A model generated the notes under the pieces. It was not told where the DNA came from. It did no database searches and saw only the letters and a list, made by a program, of their open reading frames with translations. From NCBI RefSeq assembly GCF_010748935.1, contig NZ_CP048796.1, positions 1 to 60,000 of the forward strand: a DNA stretch of 60,000 nt. The letters are read 5' to 3'. A program made the translations under genes and the position numbers. This document shows, in pieces, positions 52,149-60,000 of the stretch. The first letter of the stretch is position 1. Each line of letters begins with the position of its first letter. The DNA is from Providencia vermicola. Its GTDB lineage: Bacteria > Pseudomonadota > Gammaproteobacteria > Enterobacterales > Enterobacteriaceae.

Positions 52149-53663
52149 TTAATCCACCACTTTACCTATGATTTGGTTACGCAAATGAGTTAATTTCTCC
52201 GTTAACTTAATAAAGCTCTCTTCTATGCCAGCCAGCCACTTTGATTCAATAAATAAATTGGGTTGTTGTTTTTCAAATTGGTAACGTGCCGATTGAATAT
52301 CTTGTTGGATTTTATCTAGTTTTTCTAGCCATACTTGATTATCTGTTTTATCACTGCGGGTTGTTAACGCCTGTAGATAGAGGGTTGAAGCTTGATGGCT
52401 AACATCTAATAACTGAATTTGATTCATATTGTTTATTTCAGCTGCAATTTCTTGTGCGAACCCAATACCATTAAGATGAGCTGATAGGGTTGTGCCTTTA
52501 GTGAGAAAATGAGTGAGCGATTTTTTATCTGTAGTAATAAATGTCACTTTTATATCATGCAATTGCAGGGGCTTATGCAGAAACAGTGTTAAACGACCCT
52601 CTTTGATCTCTTCAGGCAACGTATAGGTAGGGCGGCGAGCAAACATCGCCGTGCTTTTAGTGACTTTAAAGGCATTTTGGTTATTTTGTTCTTGTGTTGA
52701 TGATGTCCATTCTTGATAGAGCATTTCCATTTCACGAGTGTATTTTCTTTGCTGCCAACCATCTTCCTCTAATATTGATTTGATTAGCTGAGGCAATGTA
52801 TTCATTGATTGCATGTCATGCCATAAACAATCTTTCAGTAGCACAATATCAAGAGGCGAAACTTCACTTCTACCATTAAAAAATGCGCTTGCTTGTAATA
52901 AATAAACGGCTTTTTTCCAACGCCTATCAGATACATAAAGCTGTTTATCCGTGACATCTAATTGTTGGCGAAGCTGATAAATGAGTTCAAAACAATGATC
53001 GGGCAGCGTTATTTTTGGTATGTGTTGCTGCCACTCAGCATATTCATCATCACTGATTTTTAAATGATCAGGTACGAGTGATTCCTCTTTTGGCGGTTTA
53101 CCGGTTAATAGCGCTCTAAAATTTTGTTTTTCTTGTACTTTATCGAGCCAGATACGAATAAGCATTCTATCAAATAAGGCTTCTAAGCTATTATCTGCAT
53201 CGGGAAGTTCGTTAGATGCGGTCACTAATAAACGCATTGGAATAGCGCTTTCATCATCACCATTTCGAAATTTTCGCTCGTTGATTGCCGTTAAGAGCGT
53301 ATTCAAAATAGCGGGGCCGGCTTTCCAAATCTCATCAAGAAAAACAACTTCAGAATCGGGTAAATAGCCTTTTGTCAGTCGTTGATAGCGCCCTTCATCC
53401 TTAAGAGCTTGTATGGATAATGGACCAAAAATTTCTTCAGGAGTCGAAAAACGCGTCATCAAATATTCGAATGTATTAGCATGACGAAAAGCATACTTCA
53501 TACGGCGAGCTATCAAGCTTTTAGCGATACCTGGAGGACCTAAAAGAAAAACGCTCTCGCCACTTAATGTGGCCAATAAGCATAAACGTATCGTTTGCTG
53601 GCGTTCATACAGTCCACTTTCAAGATAGTTACTCAGTTGGGCAATTCGTTCCGCTAGCTGCAT
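52149..53663 (-). CDS. ravA: MoxR-family AAA+ ATPase RavA
   Basis: RavA is a hexameric MoxR AAA+ ATPase that works with ViaA and binds the inducible lysine decarboxylase in E. coli. I chose the ATG at 53663 ([19 protein letters not shown]), 6 bases after AAGGA, giving 504 residues; the longer frame upstream lacks support. Walker A GPPGIAKS is at 42-49, Walker B is in VVFLDEIWK, and [20 protein letters not shown] follows. The C-terminal LARA region is more diverged from E. coli. It lies next to rbs without the kup gene found between them in E. coli. Confidence 0.95.
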   Translation of the reverse strand: MQLAERIAQLSNYLESGLYERQQTIRLCLLATLSGESVFLLGPPGIAKSLIARRMKYAFRHANTFEYLMTRFSTPEEIFGPLSIQALKDEGRYQRLTKGYLPDSEVVFLDEIWKAGPAILNTLLTAINERKFRNGDDESAIPMRLLVTASNELPDADNSLEALFDRMLIRIWLDKVQEKQNFRALLTGKPPKEESLVPDHLKISDDEYAEWQQHIPKITLPDHCFELIYQLRQQLDVTDKQLYVSDRRWKKAVYLLQASAFFNGRSEVSPLDIVLLKDCLWHDMQSMNTLPQLIKSILEEDGWQQRKYTREMEMLYQEWTSSTQEQNNQNAFKVTKSTAMFARRPTYTLPEEIKEGRLTLFLHKPLQLHDIKVTFITTDKKSLTHFLTKGTTLSAHLNGIGFAQEIAAEINNMNQIQLLDVSHQASTLYLQALTTRSDKTDNQVWLEKLDKIQQDIQSARYQFEKQQPNLFIESKWLAGIEESFIKLTEKLTHLRNQIIGKVVD

Positions 53664-53936
53664 ATTGGTTCCTTTATGATTACTTAGGCAACATCTCGTC
53701 ATACTTCAAGTTATCGCTTTGTTAGCTGTTCGTATTATGCATAGAGAGTGAGCCACTCATTGACGAATTAACTGCTTCTCGAATTATTGAGAGTATATAT
53801 TGTTAGGTTATCTATCCTGAGATAATTTGTGCAATGTCTTTTGTTATTTTTTCTTTGATTCCTAATAGTGAATCACAAAAACGATTCAGCTTTAACTAAT
53901 TCAATAAGTTCACCTTTCTATCTTTTTCCCTGTTAA

Positions 53937-53948
53937 CGAAACGTTTCG
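53937..53948. promoter_or_regulatory. Upstream RbsR-like operator
   Basis: CGAAACGTTTCG is a perfect 12-bp palindrome and the same core as the main rbs operator 77 bp downstream (centre to centre). A TCACA half-site of CRP type follows nearby at about 53955-53959. The two operators could support DNA looping. Confidence 0.65.
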
Positions 53949-53977
53949 ATAGCGATCACAAATCTTAGTCAATAACG

Positions 53978-54029
53978 TTGAGTTGTTGACTTTCTTATCT
54001 ATATTAGATTGAGCGAAACGTTTCGCTCA
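53978..54029 (+). promoter_or_regulatory. rbs promoter and main RbsR operator
   Basis: A -35-like TTGAGT (53978-53983) and -10 TATATT (54000-54005) are 16 bases apart. The perfect 20-bp palindrome TGAGCGAAACGTTTCGCTCA covers 54010-54029, just over the expected start of transcription, so RbsR bound there would block initiation. It ends 19 bases before the rbsD start. Confidence 0.85.
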
Positions 54030-54048
54030 GACAGGAACAGTGGAAACA

Positions 54049-54468
54049 ATGAAAAAAGGTATTTTGCTTAATTCCAATATTACGTCAGTCATCGCCAAGT
54101 TGGGCCATACTGATCATATTGCCATCGCTGATGCAGGGTTACCTATACCACAACAAGTTGAGCGTATTGATTTAGCCATCACACAAGGATTACCCGATTT
54201 TATGTCTGTACTGAGTGTTGTTACTCAGGAAATGCAGGTTGAAAAAGTGATTCTGGCTGAAGAAATTATGACGGTAAATCAAAAAATGGAGCAAGCCATA
54301 TTAGCACACCTGAAAGCATTAGAGCTTACGCAAGGAAAGCCAATCGAAGTGGAATATTGTCGTCATGAACACTTTAAAAAAATGACGCACGATAGCAAAG
54401 CGGTGATTAGAACAGGAGAGTGTTCACCTTTTGCGAATGTGATCCTCTGTTCCGGTGTGACCTTCTGA
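54049..54468 (+). CDS. rbsD: D-ribose pyranase
   Basis: RbsD interconverts the pyranose and furanose forms of D-ribose so that RbsK can use it. The 139 residues equal E. coli RbsD. I chose the ATG at 54049 ([20 protein letters not shown]); a GTG three codons upstream is rejected. The active-site His in [14 protein letters not shown] is present. It is the first gene of the ribose operon, 7 bases before rbsA. Confidence 0.97.
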   Translation: MKKGILLNSNITSVIAKLGHTDHIAIADAGLPIPQQVERIDLAITQGLPDFMSVLSVVTQEMQVEKVILAEEIMTVNQKMEQAILAHLKALELTQGKPIEVEYCRHEHFKKMTHDSKAVIRTGECSPFANVILCSGVTF

Positions 54469-54475
54469 GGTGTGT

Positions 54476-55990
54476 ATGCAACCTTTATTAGAACTTATCG
54501 GTATTGAAAAATCTTTTCCGGGTGTAAAAGCGCTAAATGGTGCTTCACTTAATGTCTACCCAGGAAAAGTCATGGCGCTGGTTGGGGAAAATGGTGCCGG
54601 CAAATCAACCATGATGAAAGTACTCACAGGAATTTATAGTAAAGACGCAGGTGCTATTCGTTATTTAGGGAAAGAGGTTACATTTCATGGCCCTAAAAAC
54701 TCTCAAGAAGCAGGGATTGGTATCATTCACCAAGAACTTAATCTGATACCTGAACTTTCTATTGCCGAAAATATTTTTCTTGGCCGCGAGTTTGTGAGTC
54801 GATTCGGTAAAATTGACTGGAAAACCCTATTTAGTGAGTCTGATAAGTTACTAAAACGTCTTAACCTTGATTATGACAGCCATCAATTGATTGCTGAACT
54901 ATCAATTGGCGAACAACAAATGGTTGAGATAGCAAAAGTCTTAAGCTTTGAATCTAAAGTCATCATCATGGATGAACCGACCGATGCGCTTACTGATACA
55001 GAAACGGCATCACTCTTTCGCGTTATTGAAGAATTAAAAGCACAAGGGTGCGGGATTGTTTATATCTCTCACCGCTTAAAAGAAATTTTTGAAATTTGCG
55101 ATGATGTAACTGTGTTTCGCGATGGGCAATTTATCGGCGAAAAAAGTGTAGAAACGTTAAAAGAAGAAACGCTCATAGAGATGATGGTGGGGCGTAAATT
55201 AGAAGATCAATACCCGCGTATTAGTGTGCCCGTTGGGGATGTACGTTTACAAGTTGAAAATCTATCAGGCCCAGGGGTCGATAATGCCAGTTTCTCATTA
55301 AGAAGTGGTGAAATTTTAGGCGTGTCGGGACTGATGGGGGCTGGTCGTACAGAACTAATGAAAATCATCTATGGTGCCGTAAAGAAAAAATCCGGTGAAG
55401 TACGCCTTGATGGCAAAAGTATCACATTAAAAACCCCACAAGACGGCTTAAATAACGGCATTGTCTATATTTCAGAAGATCGTAAGCGTGATGGTTTAGT
55501 ACTAGGCATGTCCGTCAAAGAGAACATGTCGTTGACAGCACTTCGTTACTTTAGCCGTGCTGGCGGCAATCTTAAACATAAAGAAGAACAACAGACGGTC
55601 GGTGACTTTATTCGCTTATTTAATATCAAAACCCCTTCCATGGAGCAGATTATTGGCAACCTATCAGGAGGAAACCAGCAAAAAGTCGCGATTGCGCGTG
55701 GCTTGATGACAAGGCCTAAAGTCCTGATTTTAGATGAACCAACTCGAGGTGTGGATGTAGGGGCTAAAAAAGAGATCTATCAATTAATTAATCAATTCAA
55801 AAAAGAAGGGCTGAGTATCATTTTGGTCTCTTCTGAAATGCCAGAAGTGATTGGAATGAGTGACCGCATTCTGGTTATGCATGAAGGGCGTATTAGTGGT
55901 GAGTTTTCAGCTCAACAAGCCACCCAAGAAGTGTTAATGGCTGCCGCTGTTGGCAAAAATTACGGCTCAGTTCAGGAGTTATCCGTATGA
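54476..55990 (+). CDS. rbsA: Ribose ABC transporter ATPase
   Basis: RbsA powers ribose import with RbsC and RbsB. I chose the ATG at 54476 ([16 protein letters not shown]) because GAGG lies 5 bases upstream; this gives 504 residues (E. coli 501). Two fused ATPase halves are visible: Walker [10 protein letters not shown] at 37-45 in the first, and a degenerate GLMGAGRTE loop in the second with a good [14 protein letters not shown] signature. Its stop overlaps the rbsC start by four bases. Confidence 0.98.
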   Translation: MQPLLELIGIEKSFPGVKALNGASLNVYPGKVMALVGENGAGKSTMMKVLTGIYSKDAGAIRYLGKEVTFHGPKNSQEAGIGIIHQELNLIPELSIAENIFLGREFVSRFGKIDWKTLFSESDKLLKRLNLDYDSHQLIAELSIGEQQMVEIAKVLSFESKVIIMDEPTDALTDTETASLFRVIEELKAQGCGIVYISHRLKEIFEICDDVTVFRDGQFIGEKSVETLKEETLIEMMVGRKLEDQYPRISVPVGDVRLQVENLSGPGVDNASFSLRSGEILGVSGLMGAGRTELMKIIYGAVKKKSGEVRLDGKSITLKTPQDGLNNGIVYISEDRKRDGLVLGMSVKENMSLTALRYFSRAGGNLKHKEEQQTVGDFIRLFNIKTPSMEQIIGNLSGGNQQKVAIARGLMTRPKVLILDEPTRGVDVGAKKEIYQLINQFKKEGLSIILVSSEMPEVIGMSDRILVMHEGRISGEFSAQQATQEVLMAAAVGKNYGSVQELSV

Positions 55991-56949
55991 CATCGAATAC
56001 CACAACCTCAAAACGTTGGTTCAGCAAAGCATGGCTAATGGAACAAAAGTCATTAATTGCGTTATTAGTATTAATAGCTATCGTTTCATCGCTTAGCCCG
56101 AATTTTTTCACCCTTAATAACCTGTTTAATATCCTGCAACAGACATCGGTTAACGCCATCATGGCGGTGGGGATGACGTTGGTGATCTTAACGTCCGGTA
56201 TTGACCTATCTGTTGGTTCATTACTGGCCTTAACTGGGGCTGTTGCGGCATCGATGGTGGGGGCTGATGTGAATGCCTTCGTCGCCGTTGCGGGAGCATT
56301 AGCCCTTGGTGCTGCTATCGGTGCATGTACAGGTGTGATTGTGGCTAAAGGCAAAGTGCAAGCCTTCATTGCGACCTTGGTTATGATGCTATTACTGCGT
56401 GGAGTAACCCGTGTTTATACCGATGGCAGCCCAATCAATACTGGTTTTAGTGATAATGCGGATCTGTTCGGTTGGTTTGGTATCGGTCGACCATTTGGGG
56501 TTCCAACACCAATTTGGCTGATGATCATTGTCTTTGCTGCGGCATGGTATTTATTACATCACACACGTTTAGGCCGTTATATCTATGCACTAGGTGGGAA
56601 TGAAGCGGCAACTCGACTATCGGGTATTAATGTTGACCGAATAAAAATTATTGTTTACGCCTTATGCGGGTTACTTGCTGCATTAGCAAGTGTGATTGAG
56701 GTTGCCCGCCTATCTTCCGCACAGCCGATGGCGGGTAATGGCTATGAACTTGATGCGATTGCTGCCGTTGTTCTCGGAGGAACAAGCCTTGCTGGTGGTA
56801 AAGGGCGTATTGTTGGCACGTTGATTGGTGCGCTGATCTTAGGTTTTCTTAACAATGGATTAAACTTATTAGGTATCTCGTCAAACTATCAAATGATTGT
56901 GAAAGCAGTCGTTATCTTATTAGCAGTGCTGGTTGATAATAAAAAGTAA
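55987..56949 (+). CDS. rbsC: Ribose ABC transporter permease
   Basis: RbsC is the membrane channel of the ribose importer. The 320-residue protein has about eight to ten helices and the permease signature [18 protein letters not shown] (in outline) followed by GRLSSAQP-like [28 protein letters not shown]. It overlaps the rbsA stop by four bases (ATGA), so translation is coupled. E. coli RbsC is 321 residues. Confidence 0.98.
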   Translation: MTSNTTTSKRWFSKAWLMEQKSLIALLVLIAIVSSLSPNFFTLNNLFNILQQTSVNAIMAVGMTLVILTSGIDLSVGSLLALTGAVAASMVGADVNAFVAVAGALALGAAIGACTGVIVAKGKVQAFIATLVMMLLLRGVTRVYTDGSPINTGFSDNADLFGWFGIGRPFGVPTPIWLMIIVFAAAWYLLHHTRLGRYIYALGGNEAATRLSGINVDRIKIIVYALCGLLAALASVIEVARLSSAQPMAGNGYELDAIAAVVLGGTSLAGGKGRIVGTLIGALILGFLNNGLNLLGISSNYQMIVKAVVILLAVLVDNKK

Positions 56950-56970
56950 CCTATACCCTACAGGAATACG

Positions 56971-57864
56971 ATGATGAAAATGAAAAAACTCGCAACTTTA
57001 CTTTCAGCGGTCGCTTTGAGTGCCACCGTTAGTGTGAATGCAATGGCTAAAGAGAGTATTGCTCTGGTGATCTCTACCCTCAACAATCCATTCTTTGTGA
57101 CGATGAAGGATAGCGCCCAAAAAGAAGCTGATAAATTAGGTTATGAACTCATTGTTCTGGACTCTCAAGATAATCCAGCTAAAGAGTTAGCCAATGTTCA
57201 GGACCTAACCGTTCGCGGTACTAAGCTAATGTTAATTAACCCAACAGATTCAGATGCTGTTGGTAATGCTATCGTTATGGCAAATAAAGCGAATATTCCA
57301 GTTATTACTCTTGACCGTGCGGCAAATAAAGGCGAGGTGGTCAGCCACGTTGCTTCAGATAACCGTATGGGAGGAAAAATGGCGGCCGACTTTATTGCTC
57401 AAAAAACAGGTAATGATGCCAAAGTTATCCAATTAGAAGGGATCACCGGAACTTCAGCGGCACGTGAGCGCGGTGAAGGTTTCAATACGGGAGCTAAAGA
57501 GCATAAATTTAATGTATTAGCGAGCCAACCTGCTGATTTTGATAGAACTAAAGGTTTAAACGTTATGCAAAACTTGCTAACAGCGCACCCTAGCGTACAA
57601 GCGGTTTTTGCACAAAACGATGAAATGGCTCTAGGGGCATTAAGAGCGTTACAAACCGCGGGACGTGATGATGTGTTGGTTGTTGGCTTTGATGGTACTA
57701 ATGATGGTATTAAAGCCGTTGAAGGTGGAAAATTAGGCGCAACAATCGCACAGCGTCCAGATCAAATTGGGATCGTTGGTGTACAAATCGCCGATAAAGT
57801 ATTAAAAGGTGAAAAAGTTGAACCAACCGTACCTGTAGAGTTAGAACTGGTTGTTAAAAAATAA
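56971..57864 (+). CDS. rbsB: Ribose-binding periplasmic protein
   Basis: RbsB is the soluble receptor for ribose uptake and, with Trg, for chemotaxis. The 297-residue precursor has a signal peptide (about 1-26, cleaved after AMA) and a two-lobed periplasmic-binding fold ([38 protein letters not shown]). AGGA precedes a pair of ATG codons, so the start may be one codon later. It follows rbsC after 21 bases and precedes a hairpin before rbsK. Confidence 0.98.
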   Translation: MMKMKKLATLLSAVALSATVSVNAMAKESIALVISTLNNPFFVTMKDSAQKEADKLGYELIVLDSQDNPAKELANVQDLTVRGTKLMLINPTDSDAVGNAIVMANKANIPVITLDRAANKGEVVSHVASDNRMGGKMAADFIAQKTGNDAKVIQLEGITGTSAARERGEGFNTGAKEHKFNVLASQPADFDRTKGLNVMQNLLTAHPSVQAVFAQNDEMALGALRALQTAGRDDVLVVGFDGTNDGIKAVEGGKLGATIAQRPDQIGIVGVQIADKVLKGEKVEPTVPVELELVVKK

Positions 57865-57872
57865 TCGAAACT

Positions 57873-57900
57873 AAACCGCCGTTATGATTAACGGCGGTTT
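57873..57900 (+). terminator. Hairpin between rbsB and rbsK, partial terminator
   Basis: AAACCGCCGTTA and TAACGGCGGTTT form a perfect 12-bp stem with a TGAT loop, followed by GCTTTATTT. Its position inside the operon suggests partial termination, which would lower rbsK and rbsR relative to the transport genes. Confidence 0.75.
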
Positions 57901-57948
57901 GCTTTATTTGCGAATATAAAGAAAAAAATGCAAAAGGAAATACATGTT

Positions 57949-58878
57949 ATGGGCACAGCTAAACTGGTCGTTTTAGGTAGCATCAATGCTGATCATATTT
58001 TAAATATTGAGCAATTTCCGCAGCCTGGAGAAACAGTGAGAGGGAGTCACTATCAAGTTGCATTTGGTGGAAAAGGTGCAAACCAAGCGGTTGCTGCCGG
58101 ACGAAGTGGTGCTGATATAACATTTATTGCTTGTGTAGGTAACGATAGCATTGGGCAAAACATTAAGACACAACTAAAAAATGATAATATTAATGTTGAA
58201 TGCATTGATGCGATTGATAACGAAACAACGGGTGTTGCGTTGATTTTTGTTAATCAACAAGGTGAAAATGTGATTGGCATCCATGCTGGAGCAAACGCAC
58301 ATTTAACAGAAGAAAGAGTTACACATTACCAACAAAAAATCATCGATGCTGACGCAGTATTGATGCAATTAGAATCCCCAATCGAAGCAGTCCAACTCGC
58401 GGCTGAAATTGCGCAAAAAAATAATACCAAAGTGATTTTAAACCCAGCCCCTGCTCAAGCACTTCCTGATTCATTACTTGCTTTGATTGATGTGATTACG
58501 CCAAATGAAACTGAGGCAGAACATTTAACTGGCATTGCAGTGAAAGATGAGCAAGGTGCTCAAGCGGCAGCTCAAATTTTACATGATAAAGGTATCAGTA
58601 AAGTGATGATTACCTTAGGTGCTAGAGGTGTCTGGTATAGTGAAAAAGGTTCAACAGGGACAATTATTGCTGGATTTAAAGTTAAAGCCGTCGATACAAT
58701 TGCTGCCGGAGATACTTTTAATGGTGCCTATGTTACGGCTTTGCTCGAAGGTAAAAGTGATGCAGAAGCGATCATTTTTGCGCATGCCGCAGCAGCGATT
58801 GCTGTGACTAGACCGGGTGCTCAGCCCTCTGTACCGTGGCGAAATGAAATTGATGCATTTTTAACTCAACAGGAATAA
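57949..58878 (+). CDS. rbsK: Ribokinase
   Basis: RbsK phosphorylates D-ribose to ribose-5-phosphate. I prefer the ATG at 57949 (MGTAKLVVLGSINADHI), about 11 bases after AAGGA, giving 309 residues as in E. coli; an ATG at 57928 would add seven residues with a poorer site. The PfkB motifs GGKGANQAVAAGRSGAD and DTIAAGDTFNGAYV (catalytic Asp) are present. The rbsR start follows after 3 bases. Confidence 0.96.
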   Translation: MGTAKLVVLGSINADHILNIEQFPQPGETVRGSHYQVAFGGKGANQAVAAGRSGADITFIACVGNDSIGQNIKTQLKNDNINVECIDAIDNETTGVALIFVNQQGENVIGIHAGANAHLTEERVTHYQQKIIDADAVLMQLESPIEAVQLAAEIAQKNNTKVILNPAPAQALPDSLLALIDVITPNETEAEHLTGIAVKDEQGAQAAAQILHDKGISKVMITLGARGVWYSEKGSTGTIIAGFKVKAVDTIAAGDTFNGAYVTALLEGKSDAEAIIFAHAAAAIAVTRPGAQPSVPWRNEIDAFLTQQE

Positions 58879-58881
58879 CTT

Positions 58882-59883
58882 GTGGCAACTATGAAAGATG
58901 TTGCGCGCCTAGCCGGTGTTTCAACATCCACCGTTTCTCATGTCATCAATCAAAATCGCTATGTCAGCGAAAGTGTGACATTACGAGTCAAAAATGCGAT
59001 TGAACAACTCAACTATGCTCCATCAGCATTAGCACGTAGTTTGAAAATGAATCGCACCAATACAATTGGTATGTTATTGACGACCAGTAATAACCCTTTT
59101 TATGCGGAAGTCGTTCGTGGTGTTGAACGAAGCTGCTATGAACGTGGTTTTAGTTTAATCCTTTGTAATACAGAGGGTGATCTTCAGCGAATGAACCACA
59201 GTTTAGAAACGTTATTACAAAAGCGTGTTGATGGTTTATTAATCATGTGTACGGAAGTGCAAGGGCCATCAAAAGAGGTACTTTCTCGTTATCCAGCCGT
59301 TCCAACTGTGATGATGGATTGGTCTCCATTCGAATCAGGAGGCGACATTATTCAAGATAACTCTTTCCTTGGCGGTGAAATTGCCACACGTTATTTAATT
59401 GATGCTGGATTCACACAAATAGCCTGTATTGCTGGCCCTCAGGATAAATCTCCAGCTCGAGCGCGTTTCCAAGGGTTCATGCAAGCAATGAAACAAGCAT
59501 CATTAAAGATTCCGGATGAATATATTATTTTCAGTGATTTTGAATTTGCTGGTGGTTTTAATTCAATGAATAAACTGTTGGCACTTGATAATCCCCCGAA
59601 AGCTATTTTTGCAGGGAATGACGCGATGGCCGTTGGGGCTTATCAAGCCATTTTTAGCAAAGGTCTTAAAGTCCCTGACGATATTTCAATTATTGGTTAC
59701 GATGATATCGATCTATCACCTTATATGATCCCGCCATTGACGACGATTCACCAACCAAAGGATGAGTTAGGTAAATTAGCAGTCGATCAGCTTATTTTTC
59801 GGATGGATAACCCTGAAGCGGACGCTAATGTTTTAGTATTGACGCCCAAACTTGTTGAGCGCCAATCAGTGAGAAGTAACTAG
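58882..59883 (+). CDS. rbsR: Ribose operon repressor RbsR
   Basis: RbsR is a LacI-family repressor that releases the rbs operator when ribose binds. The 333-residue protein begins with GTG, AGGA being 8 bases upstream and overlapping the rbsK end. The N-terminal HTH ([20 protein letters not shown]) matches E. coli nearly residue for residue, and the periplasmic-binding-like core ends near [27 protein letters not shown]. The two GAAACGTTTC palindromes upstream of rbsD are its expected targets. Confidence 0.97.
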   Translation: MATMKDVARLAGVSTSTVSHVINQNRYVSESVTLRVKNAIEQLNYAPSALARSLKMNRTNTIGMLLTTSNNPFYAEVVRGVERSCYERGFSLILCNTEGDLQRMNHSLETLLQKRVDGLLIMCTEVQGPSKEVLSRYPAVPTVMMDWSPFESGGDIIQDNSFLGGEIATRYLIDAGFTQIACIAGPQDKSPARARFQGFMQAMKQASLKIPDEYIIFSDFEFAGGFNSMNKLLALDNPPKAIFAGNDAMAVGAYQAIFSKGLKVPDDISIIGYDDIDLSPYMIPPLTTIHQPKDELGKLAVDQLIFRMDNPEADANVLVLTPKLVERQSVRSN

Positions 59884-60000
59884 TTCTTATCGGATGGTTG
59901 TGACTTATTCTTTATTAAGTTTTGACCATCGCTTTTTTTCAATAATAAGAACACAAATGCGGAAACCAAGGTAATGACACCAATAGTGATAAAGGTGTAA
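59880..60000 (-). CDS. hsrA: HsrA-like MFS transporter, C-terminal fragment cut by the window edge
   Basis: Reading leftward from the window edge, an open frame of 39 codons gives [20 protein letters not shown] then [11 protein letters not shown] and a short polar tail. It is the last membrane helix and tail of E. coli HsrA (YieO), which has [20 protein letters not shown] then KTTDGNNLIK. HsrA is a DHA2-type MFS protein. The stop codon shares three bases with the convergent rbsR stop, and the same neighbours occur in E. coli. The rest of the gene lies beyond base 60000. Confidence 0.85.
   Translation of the reverse strand, partial: YTFITIGVITLVSAFVFLLLKKSDGQNLIKNKSQPSDKN

Overview
The window reads as the origin-proximal chromosome of an enterobacterium of the Morganellaceae, most likely Providencia. 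Three things point there: low-GC genes whose order matches Escherichia coli (dnaA-dnaN-recF-gyrB, glmUS-atp-rsmG-mnmG-oriC-mioC-asnCA, ravA-viaA, rbsDACBKR), a periplasmic penicillin G acylase, and proteins very close to E. coli in the core genes but diverged in the accessory ones. The genus is inferred from protein resemblance and was not tested by a search.

Layout. Bases 1-6034 hold the replication block dnaA-dnaN-recF-gyrB; dnaA begins at base 1, so its promoter lies outside. Bases 6.2-15.1 kb are mixed: a phosphoethanolamine transferase, a MarR regulator divergent from a FUSC efflux protein with two matched operators, asd, an MdtL-type transporter, the zinc-free ribosomal protein pair L31B/L36B behind a consensus Zur box, and nagK. 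Bases 15.1-18.7 kb are an AT-rich accessory patch. It holds a probable alpha-helical pore-forming toxin, an unrecognised helical partner gene, and a decayed IS6-family insertion sequence.

Bases 18.7-27.4 kb hold a four-gene same-strand cluster: an OB-fold membrane protein, a long flotillin, a 1645-residue coiled-coil AAA ATPase, and a small rhomboid protease coupled to the ATPase by a one-base stop/start overlap. I regard this cluster and the toxin locus as the two best candidates for under-described biology. Penicillin acylase follows behind a CRP site. After it come a cysteine-rich HTH regulator facing an MFS transporter across a perfect palindrome, and the smvA/smvR biocide efflux pair.

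From 34.6 to 48.5 kb everything runs leftward: glmU-glmS (amino-sugar synthesis), the full F1Fo ATP synthase operon atpIBEFHAGDC, then rsmG and mnmG. oriC lies at about 48.24-48.54 kb between mnmG and mioC, with three AT-rich 13-mers and recognisable DnaA boxes R1-R4. Beyond it are mioC, asnC/asnA, ravA-viaA, and the complete ribose operon with two RbsR palindromes and its own repressor gene. The right edge cuts into the C-terminus of an hsrA-like transporter.

No tRNA, rRNA or CRISPR array was seen.
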